Assembly: GCA_037176725.1 (NCBI GenBank)
Contig: JAZBRS010000060.1
Span: 58,432,001-58,496,000 of the forward strand
Reading direction: 5' to 3'
Source: Posidonia oceanica
Lineage: Eukaryota > Streptophyta > Magnoliopsida > Alismatales > Posidoniaceae
DNA: 64,000 nt
How positions within the stretch are numbered: the first letter of the stretch is position 1; each line of letters starts with the position of its first letter. Below are positions 23,663-35,340 of this stretch, one piece after another. The position numbers and the translations under genes were made by a program. Below the pieces are notes generated by a model. That model worked only from the letters and a program-made list of their open reading frames with translations, was not told the DNA's origin and searched no databases.

Positions 23663-23739
23663 AAGCGAAAAAGCAAAACGGCAGTAAAACCAAGCAATGT
23701 GGGCGACATGCAAGAGAAAACAGCATAAAACATGCGAAA

Positions 23740-24145
23740 CGGCACGAGAAACGAAAGTGCCATGCGAAACGGTGCAAGAAAACAAGATTGGCATGCAAAA
23801 CGGTGTAAGAAATAGAAGCGGCATGCTAAACGGTGCCAAAAGCAATGCGGGTACGCGAAACGGTGCCAAAAACGAAGCAAGCACGCAAAACGGTGCCAAA
23901 ACAATGCGAGCACGCAAAACGGTGCCAAAAGGAAAGCGGGCACGCAAAACAGTGCCAAAGACAGAGCGGGCACGCAAAATAGTACCAAAAGCAAAGCGAG
24001 CATGAAAAATGGTGCCAAAGACTGGGTGGGCACGCAAAACGGTGCCAAAAAGAAAGCAGGCACGCAAAATGTGCCAAAAGTGAAGCGGGCACGCAAAACG
24101 GTGCCAAAAGGAAAGCGGGCACACAAAACGGTGCCAAAACAAAGC
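23740..24145 (-). repeat. U3 minisatellite, LTR C
   Basis: About a dozen units of roughly 30 bp built on CACGCAAAACGGTGCCAAAA with short A/G-rich spacers. It holds the same position as the arrays in A, B, D and E but has its own consensus (GTGCC rather than GTGC), so each lineage has homogenised its own version. Confidence 0.8.
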
Positions 24146-27100
24146 GAGATAAAACATCGGTAAAGCCATGCAGATGTAGATGCAGAGAAAAGGAGCAGGA
24201 GAAGCAAAGGAGAGGCAAACAGCGTAAGCATGAGAACGAACGTTGTTTAAGGACCGCGCAAAGTAGGTGTGAAGACCTACAAAGGGGAAGAGAAGCAAGT
24301 GGAGGGATTACCACTGTTCTATGACCATTTCCCACCAAAGTGTCCCACGATGTGTCTCGCACGCTGCCAAAAGCTCGCGATGCGATCGGATCATGGAAAA
24401 GGGGGAAGAAAGTCGCAATTAGTGGTGAATCCAAGGGAAATACAACACAAAGATGCCAAGAGTACGCGAAAAGGGGAATAGAGTTGATAGACAGGAAGAG
24501 GGAGTCCTAATCTACATGCTCGAGAAATCAGAAAGCAAAAACAATGCTTGCAATGCAAATGGTGTGCAAATGTATGCTGTGCAGGGGTTCAAAAGGACTT
24601 ACCTTGGGAATCTGAAGCCTGATCTGAGAAATGCTTGGTCCATGTCGAAGAGCGCTCCACCAGGGTCGTCCAGGTAGCTTGGTTGAGAAGATCCAACGAC
24701 CAGATCAAAAGATATCGTAGCTTCAAGGCAGAGGGGCCAGAACAGGGGAGAAGAATGGATCTAGGTGTAAAGGAGGTCCTAGAGGTGTGCAAAACAGGTC
24801 CTCCCATGCAAATGGGAGCTAAGTGTGCTTAAGTGTGTGCAAGAAATGCTAAATGCAAAGATGCATGAATGTAATACATGCAAAAATGCAAGAAAATGAC
24901 CTAAGAATGACTTTTCAGAAAACTTGGGAGCTTATATGCAAGTTTTGAAAAAGTGGGACCTAAATGCAAAGATTTTAAAAAATTAGGGGCTTATATGCAA
25001 GATTTTTGAAAACTGGAGGATCTGAGTGCAATTTTCAAAATGCAGGGTTTAAAATGCAATTTTATAAGCAAAAAAGTGGCTTTAAATGGTCTGTGAATGT
25101 AAACAGAGGATCTATATGCAATTTTGAAATATACAGGGGTTGAAATGCAATTTTTGTAAGGAAAAATGTGATTTTTGAATGGTCTGTGCATTAACAATGG
25201 ACTTATGTGTGATTTTTAAATATGCAGGGTCTAAAATGCAATTTTATAAGCAAAAATATGCATTAAAATGAGTTTTATAACATGTAGAGGACCTATGTGT
25301 AATTTTAAAACATACAGGATCTAAAATGCAATTTTATAAGGAAAAATGTTAAAAAACAGATGCTGTGCATGAATATGAAGGACCTATATGCAAAAATCAG
25401 AAACTGAAGGGGAAAAATGCAATGCAGTAAGAAAAGATGAAAAATAAATGCATTGATTAACAGATCAGAGGACTAAAAAGAAAATAAAGAAAAATGCAGG
25501 ATAAAAATGCAATATACTAAGGTAAAATCAAAGCATTAAATCAGATTAACAACTAAAGGACTAACATGCAATAATAAAAAGCTGCAGGACTAAAAAGTAA
25601 AGAAGAAAAACTATAATTGAACTACTACAGGACCGATTAGCAAATAAAATAAATAACTGTACTAAAAAGTAAATGAGCAGAAAGTTAAATGAATTGAGGA
25701 AGGACTGGAAAGTAAATAAAATAAATGACTGCGCTGAATGTAAAGAAAAATAAATAAACTGTAACAGCAGAAGACTTAAAAGTAATTAAAATAACATGCT
25801 GGACTGGGATTAAATTAAATGCTGAAGGAAATCTTAGCAGAAGGACTAACATGCAATTATTTAGTTTTTTAGGTTTTTCATGCAATATCATAAGATTTTA
25901 ATTCAAACTTAAATGAATGATAAACGATGGCTGGACTGGAAAGTAATAAACTAAAAACTGAGACCAAAAATGCAATTTATGGCAAACTATCTAAGCCAAG
26001 GAAAAATAAAGCCACAGTAAACTCGCAGCGGCCATGGTCACTGTAGCAACTGCTAACAGCGACCAGGAACGCCGGAGAAGGGATGCTGGGGAAGTGCTGA
26101 TCGGTCGACGACGTTCACCGGAGCAGGGCGGAGCTCGGACGACGTTCGGCGGCTCGTGACGATGCCTGGAGGTGATCGAAGGGCTGGACGGAGGTCTGCA
26201 GACCTGCTCGGAGGCAAGGAAGACGATCGGCGTGTCTTCAGGGCGATCTGAGGCCACCGGAGTGTTGTTGCTGACCGTGTGGTTCTCGAGGGACGGCCGG
26301 AGCGGCGTTTCCAGTCGCGGGCTCGCTGGAGAAGAAGAAGAAGCGGCGGCGACGACTCGGCAGAGGAGGGGGCGAAACTTAAAACTAAAGGCCGGAAAAG
26401 CAGGAGAAAGGGAAAATTAGACTAGGGAGAGAGGGCGGCACCTGTTTCACAGGCTGGATCGTCCCCCCGACGTCAGGTGGTTCAGAGCGTGCCGGTGGAG
26501 GTCGTCCGGAGGCTACAGACATCGTCGTCGGCCCGAAAGCGTTGGGATCTGCTCGGTGATGCACTCTGGAGCTTCCTGGATGTCCGGAGCGAAGCTTCGT
26601 AGCCCGGAGAGGAGTTTTGCTTCTATGGGTGCTCTGTGGACAGCAACAGGTGGAGGTGGGTGTCCTCTACTCTTGGGACCAAATGGAGGGCTCCGGCGAC
26701 TTGCTGGAGGGTTCATGAGTGTGTTTGGGTGTTCAGGCGGGCCGGTGGAGGCCTAGAGATGGAGATTGGGTTGTTGGGTGATTTCTGGTGGAATTAGGCA
26801 GAAGTGTTTGGAGTGGAGATCTTTGGCTGTGGGGAGAGGGAAGGCTAATGGTTTAGGGGGTTGGAAAGCTAGTGTGCTGGTGAGTTCGGTGGTGTAGTTT
26901 GGAGGGATTCTGTGAACGGAAGAGGGGGGAATTCTGGAAGGTGGAGTGATGGGTTCTGGCTTGGGTTTTGGGTGAATGGAAGGTGGATTCAAAGTGGATT
27001 TGGTTGCTGGATGGGGGGCTGTGATGGTTGTTGTCTAGGTGGATTTGGGGAGGAAATTGGAGGTGGTTTGCTGGGTGTTGGGTGCTCTAGTGTGGATGAA

Positions 27101-29148
27101 AAAGAAGAGGAAGAAGAATGCTGTTCTGCAGTGTAGGAGGAGGGAGATTTGGGTGTTCTGAGCTTTGGGTTCTCTCTGTCTTTCTCTGGACGACGAAAAG
27201 GCAGTGAAGGAGAAGAAGATTGGAGGTTTTATCAGGGCTGCGGATGAAACGAGCGTGCTGGGATTTTTGAAAATCCACCGGCAGGAGGCAACAACTGTAG
27301 CAACGAGGACAGGTGGAGGCGATGGGCATTAATTGCCCCTGGAGATCCTGTTGAGAGCTGGGAGAGGACGATGAGCTGGAGGCTAAGGTGATCGGGAGGG
27401 AAGAAGAAGTTGAATTTTTTTGAAGAGAAGGAGCTGTTGGCGGGAGAAGATCTGAGGAAGAAGAAGGAGAAGGAGGGAAGAGGAGGAGGAATGCGTGCGG
27501 GCTGGGCCTGGTGCATGCAGAGAAAAAAGAAAAAGAAAGAAAGAAGGAAGGAGGGGAGGAGTTGGGCCCGCAGCTGGGCCGGACCAGGAGAGAGGAAAAA
27601 GAAATAGAAAAGAAAGGAAGAAAGGGAGAAAGGGAAGAGAAGAAGGGAAAGAAAAATAAAATAGAAATAAAAATAAAAAGATTTGAAAATGTTTTTAAAG
27701 TGGTTGTTTTAAGTTAGGATTTTTAGATTAGGTTTTTTAATGATTGCTTTTGATTAGTTAATTAGGATTAAAGAGTTTAACTTTTGATTAGGGTTTTTAG
27801 GGTTTTCTTTTCTTTAAAATGCTTTTGATTTTGTTTAACTGTTTGTTAATTTTTTTAAAATTGTTTTTTAATTATGTTTTTCTTGTTAAGTATTTGGGAT
27901 GTTAATTAGGATTTTTTAAAGTTGTTTTTAAATTAATTAGGGTGAGTTTTAGATTTTTTATTTTAGTCTTTTCCTTAAGTCTTTTTTGATTTGTCTTTGA
28001 TTTTTGTTTGTTAAGTTCTTTTTAATATATATTTTTTTTAGTTGAGTTTTTTCCTTGTTAAGTTTTTAATTAATTGAGTGTTTTTAGATTTTTGATTGTT
28101 TGTTTTTTCCTTTTTAATTAGGTTTTCAAATTGTTTCTTTTTAAGTTAAGTTTTTTTTGACTTAGCATTTTTAATTGTTTTCTTTCCTTTTAGGATTTGT
28201 TTTTTATTGTTTTTTAGTAGGGTTTTTACTTTTGCTTGTTTTGATTACATTTTGGTTTTTTCCTTTATTTTACAGCATTTTCTTTTTGTTTGTTTTGCAT
28301 TTTTTAAGTTGCATTGTTAGTTTTTAGTTTTAGTTAGATTTAGTTAGGCTTTTGTTTTTAATTGTTCGTTTAATGTTTTTAATTATTGCTTTTGGGATTT
28401 TAATTTGTTTTCCTTGTGTTTTAAAGTTTTGAAGGTTTTTAAGAGTTTTTTGAAGATTTTGTAGAAGAAAGGAAAAGAAAAGGAAAAGGAAGAAGAAAAG
28501 GGAGAAAAGGAGGAGTAAGGAAGAAAGAGGGGAGTTGAAAGAAAATAATTTTTAGAAAACCAAAGAAAATGCTAAAAATAAGATAAAAATACAAATAAGA
28601 TTCAGAAGAGATAGATGCACAAGGGAGACCCACAGCCAGGCAAGAAGAAGGGAGAGAAGGGAGTGGAAAGAAGGAGGATATCAGGAGAGAGAGAGGAGAA
28701 AGAAAAGAATAATCTAGGAGAGAGAAAAGGATAATTTGGTGAAATGAAGGGGTTAGGGGGTTTAGAAAAGAGAAGAAATTTGGGGAGTGTGTGGTCTAGG
28801 GTCTCTAGTATTGGACCTAGGGTTTGGGTTTGGTTTTGGGAAAGTTTTGGAAGGGTTTTGAGGTATAGAAAAAGGATAGTTTTGCCTAAGTTTTCTAGGG
28901 TTTTTTGGAGTGATTTCGGTTTGAAATTTTAAGGGTTCTTGGGTAGGTTTGCTAAGTTGGGAATGGTGAGTTTTCCTATAGTTCTTGGGTAGTTTTTGGG
29001 CATGGGAAAGAGGTGTAATTCTAAGTTAAGTTTGGACTTGTTTTGGAAAGAAGGACGAAAAGGAATGTGTGGGTTTGGACCTAGATTAGGATCCAGAAGT
29101 CACCAGGAGATTCCAATTGATTTAGCCTGTCAAAATGGGGTGTCAACA

Positions 29149-31503
29149 GGTCTGAAACCTATCCTTCCAGTCGATAAGTCCGAAACTTATCATTTTTCTT
29201 TTCTTTTGCGGTCGATAGGTCAGAAACCTATCCTTCTGATCGATAAGTCCAAAAATTATCACTTTTTTTTCCTTTGCGGTCGATAGGTCCAAAGCCTTTA
29301 CTTCCGATCGATAAGTCCGAAACTTATCACTTTTCTTTCCTTTGCGGTCGATAGGTCCGAAACCTAACCTTCTAGTCGATAAATCTAAAACTTATCACTA
29401 TCCTTTTCCTTCACGGTCGATAGGTCTAGAACCTAACCTTCCAGTCGATAACTCTGAAACTTATCACTTTTCTTTTCCATTGCGGTCGATAGATCCGAAA
29501 CCTAACCTTCCGGTCGACAAGTCCGAAACTTATCTCTTTTCTTTTCCATTGCAGTCGATAGGTCCAAAAGCTATCCTTCCAGTCCATAACTCCGAAACTT
29601 ATCACTTTTCTTTCCATTGCAGTCGATAGGTTCGAAACCTATCCTTCCGGTCGATAAATTCGAAACTTATCACTTTTCTTTTCCTTTGTGGTCGATAGGT
29701 CCGAAACTTAACCTTCCCGTCGATAAGACCGAAACTAATCACTTTACTTTTCCTTTGCGGTCGATAGGTGCGAAACATATCCTTCCCATCGAAAAGTCAG
29801 AAACTTATAACGTTTCTTTCCTTTGCGTTCGATAGGTCCGAAACCTATCCATCCGGTCGATAAGTCCGAAACTTATCACTTTTCTATTTCTTTTCGGTTA
29901 ATAGGTCCGAAACCAATCCTTCCGGTCGATAAGTCCGAAACTTATCACTTTTCATTTCCTTTGCGGTCGATAGGTCCAAAACCTATCCTTCCAGTCGATA
30001 AGTCCGAAACTTATCACTTTCCATTTCCTTTGCGGTCGATAGGTCCGAAACCTATCCATCCGGTCCATAAGTCCGAAACTAATCACTTTTCTTTTCCATT
30101 GCGGTCGATAGGTCCGAAACCTGTCCTTCCTATCGATAAGTCCGAAACTTTTCACTTTTTTTTCCCTTTGCGGTCGATTGGTCCGAAACCAATCCTTCCA
30201 GTCGATAAATCCGAAACTTATCACTTTTCTTTTCCAATGCGGTCGATAGGTCCGCAACCTATCCTTTCGGTCAATAAGTCCGAAACTTATCACTTTTATT
30301 TTCCTTTGCGGTCGATAAGTCCGACACCTATCCTTTCGGTTGATAAGTTTGAGATTTGTCACTTTTCTTTTCCTTTGCGCTTGATAGGTCCAAAACCTAT
30401 CCTTCCGGTCGATAAGTCCGAAACTTATCACTTTTCTTTTCCTTTGCGGTCGATAGGTCCGAAACCTAACCTTCTAGTCAATAAGTTCGAAACTTATCAC
30501 TTTTCTTTTCCTTTGCGGTCGATAGTTCCGAAACCTATCCTTCCAGTCGATAAGTCCAAAACTTATCACTTTTCTTTTCCTTTGCTGTTGATATGTCCGA
30601 AACCTATCCTTCTGGTCGATAAGTCTGAAACTTATCACTTTTCTTTTCCCTTGCGGTCGATAGGTCTGAAACCAATCGTCCCGGTCGATAACTCCTAAAC
30701 TTATCAATTTTCATTTCCTTTGCCTTCGATAGGCCCGAAACCTATCCTTTCGGTCGGTAAGTCTGAAACTTATCACTTTTCATTTCCTTTGCGGTTGATA
30801 GGTCCGAAACCTATCCTTCAGGTCGATAAGTCCGAAACTTATCACTTTTCATTTCCTTCGCGGTCGATAGGTCCGAAACCTATCCTTCCGATCAATAAGT
30901 CTGAAAATTATCACTTTTCTTTTCCTTTGTGGTCGATAGGTCCGAAACCTATCCTTCCGGTCGATAAGTCCGAAACTTATCACTTTTCTTTTCCTTTGCG
31001 GTCGATAGGTCCGAAACCAACCCTTCCAGTCGATAAGTCCGAAACTTATCACTTTTCTTTTCCATTACGGTCGATAGGTCCGAAACCTATCCTTCCGGTC
31101 GATAAGTCCGAAACTTATCACTTTTCTTTTCCTTTGCAGTTGATAGGTCCGAAACCTATCCTTCCAGTCGATATGTCTGAAACTTAACACTTTTCTTTTC
31201 CGTTGCGGTCGATATGTCCGAAACTTATCACTTTTCTTTTCCTTTGCGGTCGATAGGTCTGAAACCTATCCTTCCTATCGATTAGTCCGAAACTTATAAC
31301 CTTTCTTTTCCTTTGTGGTCGATATTTCCAAAAATTATGACTTTTCATTTCCTTTGCGGTCGATAGGTCCAAAGCCTATACTTCCGGTCGATAAGTCTGA
31401 AACTTATCACTTTTCTTTCCTTTACGGTCGATAGGTCCGAAACCTAACCTTCCAGTCGATAAGTCTAAAACTTATCACTATCCTTTTCCTTTGCGGTCGA
31501 TAT
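29149..31503. repeat. Satellite array S2
   Basis: About 34 head-to-tail monomers of the 69-bp satellite in the same orientation and phase as S1, lying between solo LTR C and the 3' LTR of E. Both borders are defined by target duplications made of satellite sequence (GGTCT on the left, GATAT on the right). S2 is therefore the piece of one array left between two insertions. A run of near-consensus monomers lies around 30780-31190. No gene is present. Confidence 0.95.
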
Positions 31504-31844
31504 TGTAGCAATCCTGAATTTTAATCGTCCATGCACATTACCAAAGCTTGTGTGCACCGATCAAAATAGGGTCACTATATGCGGCTGGATCTGAGGGAAG
31601 AACTCGACTCGAAAACGCTGGCAAAAGAAAAGAAAAGAAATTATAAAACAGTTCGGAGTCGCCACCGGGTCTATTGAATTGGAAGACAAGGAAAACCAGG
31701 GGGTAAAGCATGAAAAGACATGCTGAACCGGATGCAAGGAGGGGCAAAGGGATGCAAGGATAAGCTAAGCTATGCTATGCTATTATGCTATGCTATGACT
31801 CAGGCCTAGGATAAGGGAGAAGGTCGATGCGAGCCAAGAGAAAG

Positions 31845-31917
31845 GGCAAGGACTCCTGTTACGCATGGGGAAGGTGTTAGGCACCCCGATACGTCTGAGA
31901 GTCGGTCTTTCTTAGGC
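31845..31917 (-). promoter_or_regulatory. Conserved R-U5 core, 3' LTR of E
   Basis: This is the E-family version of the block common to all LTRs here, with the sense core GGTGCCTAACACCTTCCC intact. It is slightly shorter than in A-D. Confidence 0.6.
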
Positions 31918-32085
31918 AATCTCGCGCTAATGCAGGGAATTGCTAGCCTAATGCCTAAATGCCTTAAATGCTTACCTATTATGCAAGGGAAATAAACGTG
32001 CTATCAAAGTGCTCAGGCACGCTGCTAGTGTTCTGAACTGGGCGGACCCTGGTTTGTGAGAACTCCTAAGCAGTAAGCATCACGA

Positions 32086-32099
32086 CCCTATATGTAGAT
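32086..32099 (-). promoter_or_regulatory. TATA-like promoter motif, 3' LTR of E
   Basis: The sense reading is ATCTACATATAGGG, the E-family form of the TTTGCATATAAGG motif of the other LTRs, at the equivalent position. It is weaker than in B and C. Confidence 0.4.
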
Positions 32100-32464
32100 G
32101 CAAGCGATAAAACAAAACGGCGGAAAAACCAAGCAATGTGGGCAACATGCAAACAATAAAGTAAAACAGGTGCGGAAAACGATGCAAAAATACAAAAAAA
32201 AAAGAGCAAGGTGCGGAAAACGATGTCGAAAGCGGAAAGCGGTGCAAAGGAGTGCGGGAAACCATGCAAAAGAGCAAGAAACGATGTAAAATGCAGAAAA
32301 CGGGGCAAAGCATGGAAAATGAGGCAAAACGGGGTGCGAAATCAAAACAGAGGGGCGGGCAACATGCATTAGGGTTACAGCAAGCCAAAGAAGCAATAAA
32401 ACGCAAGAAACGGCGAACGAAACGAAATCTGCATTTTAAAATGGTTGTCAGCCATCTGCATGCA

Positions 32465-34638
32465 TTGGACACTGGCAACACCAACATCCAACGTTGGACG
32501 CTGGGAGAGCCCGCGTCCAACACCCACTACAGACAGACAGCATGCACATTTTGAAAATCCATGCATTCTAACTATATGGATGCAATACAGATGCAAATAT
32601 GCAACTAAATGGGTGCTAGACATGCTAATCTAACCTAACAGAAGATTAGAGGAAGAATCAAAACAAGGAGCATGCCAAAATTAAACATCCAAGCATGCAA
32701 GTTGTTGGACGCCTGTAGGCTGGGCGTCCAACGTTGAACGCCAGAGAGGCTGGCGTCCAACAAGGACAGAAGGCAGAAAGGAGAAAAGAGGCATACAAGT
32801 GATAGAGGAGAGTTGGGATCATGCATTTGGGTTGCTGGATTCAGAGCAAGGGCAAGCAAGCAAACAAGGGATGCATGAAATAAACAATCCAACCTCACCT
32901 GTGTTGAGTGCCAGGCCAAAGGCACAACCAGGGCATGGGACGCAAGCTGCATTGGCGTCCAACGTTGGACGCCAACACCAGCAGCGTACAACGCTTTGGG
33001 TGGCACAACACACAAAAAGCATGCATAAACAAGCAAATAAATTAACTAAAATAAAAGAACAGATGATACTGAAGCTAAACATGCATAAGAACACAGGAAG
33101 CAAGTAAGTAAGCAAAATCAGAGAGGTATGCAAGCATTAAACAAACAAGAGATGAGCCAGGGCGTTGGACGCTAGAGCCGGTAGCGTCCAACGTTGGACG
33201 TCGAAGGCTCTGGCGTCCAACGACCCAAGCATGCAAACTCATCTGTTCTAAAGGGGGAGCTCAGCTCTACCCCACCTAGATGCATGCAAACACACTAAGA
33301 ACATGTAAGAGACTAACAGGAGCACGCAAAGGAGGCATGGCAAGCTTTTAAGGTAAAGAAAGCAAAGGGAAGAACATGCATAAAGAGAAGCAAGCTTTAA
33401 CTTTGCAAAAAGGAGTTAATAACTTAGAATAAATCCTAGCAAACCTAAACATGGTTGCCTTAGGGGCTAGGCATCTCTAACTAGGCATGGATCATAAAAT
33501 AATACTCAAAATATGCATGGGATAGGCATGGCAGCAAAGCAAAGCAAGTTGAGGCGTTGGACGCTAGGTGAACCAGCGTCCAACGTTGGACGCAGTTCAT
33601 CCTAGCGTCCAACAAAGGCAGCAGACAGACTAATCATTAAGCTCGCAAAAAGCATTCAAACATACATGGAACAAGTTGAAAAGCATGGCACAACATCAGA
33701 GAGAATTAAAAGGAGGCAAATAGCATATACTTGTAGAGAAGCATGCAAAGGAAAAGCATGGAAAGCACTCAAACCAAGGCAAAGCAAAGCAGGCCGTTGG
33801 ACGCAGGCCTATGCTGCGTCCAACGTTGGACGCACCAGTTGGTGCGTCCAACACATTGAACTTCCTTTTGGATGTGAATCACGTCCAAAAGGAAGTAAAA
33901 ACTTGTAAACAATGCATGGACATGTTCTACTACGCATGCATGACTACTGGGAATGGAAAACCAACCTGTGGAAGCTTTGGAACGGCGGGACGACGAGGTT
34001 CGCCGAAGTTGCAGGTGTGTGCACGGCAGCGACTTCAGCGGGCTCGCCTGAGCTGCTTGGAGCGTCGGAGGAGGTCACAAAGGGTTGCAGACGGAGAGGG
34101 GAGTGCCTTCTTGCTCTCGGAGGTGGAAGCTCTCTCGTTCTGCTGTGTGTGGTGAGAATGGTAGAGGGTTGAACTTGCTGGTTTTGTTGTGGCTTGCAAG
34201 GGTTTGGGTGCTGACAGGTATTTGCAGGCCAAATTTTGGCAAAATCAGGCATTGGCAGGTGCGGATGAGTGTGTGGAGGCCATGTGGATTGTCAGAGGAG
34301 GGCATGGGCAATGGCAGGAGGGCGGCGGAGGCGAGGCGGTGGCTGACACGGTCGGCGGAAGGCAGACCTGTCAGTGAGAGGAGGAGAGCTTGTTTTGGGC
34401 TGAAATAGAGGAGAGAAGGATAGTAACTCAAGCTTGGAAGGTAGTGGATGGCGTGGAGTGGAGGAAGGGATGGGTAGTAAGTGTGGGGTGGTAGGGGATT
34501 GGACGGGCAGTGAGTTGGAGGGGGCGGAGCAACCGCTGCCGACCTCGAGTCGTTGGACGCGCGACCAGAGCGCGTCCAACGTTGGACGCTAGCACAGGCC
34601 GCGTCCAACGTTGGACGCTGCCTGTTCCAGCGTCCAAC
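32465..34638 (-). repeat. Seven palindromic hairpin modules in the 3' LTR
   Basis: Modules lie near 32465-32521, 32704-32761, 32934-33002, 33162-33222, 33553-33613, 33794-33852 and 34551-34638. Each is a pair (the last a triple) of stem-loops with stem GTTGGACGC / GCGTCCAAC and a variable 7-12 base loop. Back-to-back stems create the palindrome GCGTCCAACGTTGGACGC at the centre. Sequence between modules is unrelated, spaced 150-700 bases apart. All modules lie in U3 upstream of the TATA-like motif. I know of no named element of this form. Confidence 0.85.
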
Positions 34639-34834
34639 ACACTCAGGTGGCATGGGCTGCAAATGGGCTTAGGTTTGGGCTTAGGTAAAGGCTTCTAGGG
34701 TTTGGGGTGAGGTTTTGGGTTTGGAAATGGGCTAGAAAATGGGTTAGAAAAGGGGATGCCAATCCAGAGAGCACACAAGCCTGCAAAAGAGAACTACCAA
34801 CTTCCGGGCTGTCAGAATGAGGTGTCTACAGATG

Positions 34835-34843
34835 CCCCTCCCT
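34835..34843 (-). other. Polypurine tract of element E
   Basis: In sense AGGGAGGGG followed by CATC and then the 3' LTR start at 34830. Position and purine content fit the primer for plus-strand DNA synthesis. The four bases between tract and LTR are within usual variation. Confidence 0.7.
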
Positions 34844-35340
34844 GAGCGAGGTCAAGCGAAGCGAGACCGCTGCTCAGGGTAGACATGACACCCTACCTGA
34901 TGCCGGCAAGAGCGCAAAACACTATAGGCGCGAGTCATTCGCCTAGTGGATACACCAGAAGACATGACCCAAAGCCACAATGCAGGTGCAGATGCAGATG
35001 CGAATGCGGATGCTGATGCCATGCATGCAATGTGATGCGTGCTGATGCAGGAGTTAGTGCAGGGGTTATGTTAGATGTTAGTGCAGATGCAATGTATGCC
35101 GATGCAGTTATTTATCATGCAATGCTGTTAGTACAAGAATATGATGCTGATGTAGAAGAGATGCAAGTAAAGCTGCGGTGCAATGCGTGAGTTCGGGGGT
35201 TAGTCCGTCCTCACAAGGAAATGCTTGACAAGGCTGACAGGCTTGGCATCCGAGCAGTTAGGGCTACTAGCCCAGCAAGCAGAAGGGGGGAGACAATTGG
35301 ACGGCTGTCGACCGAGCAGTTGGGGCTACCAGCCCACAAG
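34844..35340 (-). other. Gene-free stretch upstream of the PPT
   Basis: This is the end of the 3' untranslated part of E. The part 34980-35180 is a degenerate GATGCAGATGC-type repeat. I see no gene or conserved signal other than the PPT at its left edge. Confidence 0.5.

Larger units (their letters stand above)
23042..29148 (-). mobile_element. Solo LTR C (6,107 bp) in the satellite
   Basis: It starts TGTAGTAATCC and ends GTGTCAACA, with a perfect 5-bp duplication GGTCT at 23037-23041 and 29149-29153. The duplication is satellite sequence, so C landed in the array. It is the longest LTR in the window and belongs to the family of A, B and D. Blocks: R-U5 (23042-23645), TATA-like motif, minisatellite (23740-24145), mixed U3 (24150-24870), repetitive TATATGCAA/AAAATGCAA sequence (24880-26010), GC-rich (26020-27500), purine-rich (27500-27670), T-rich (27690-28440), purine-rich (28450-28740), terminus. 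There is no internal region and no credible gene. Confidence 0.93.
31504..34830 (-). repeat. 3' LTR of element E
   Basis: 3,327 bp, beginning TGTAGCAATCC and ending GAGGTGTCTACA on the plus strand. In sense, U3 spans 34830 to about 32060 and holds a GC-rich segment (33950-34560), seven palindromic hairpin modules (32465-34638) and a minisatellite-like A/G-rich stretch (32100-32350). The TATA-like motif and R-U5 follow. Terminal sequences resemble those of LTRs A-D, with TGTAGACACC in place of TGTTGACACC, indicating a related family. Many short open frames are present but none resembles a known protein. Confidence 0.93.

Noticed and set aside
29149..31503. Satellite as an internal tandem repeat of the retrotransposons
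   Set aside because: It lies strictly outside the LTR borders, supplies the target duplications, and rejoins in phase when the elements are removed, so it is the target and not part of them.
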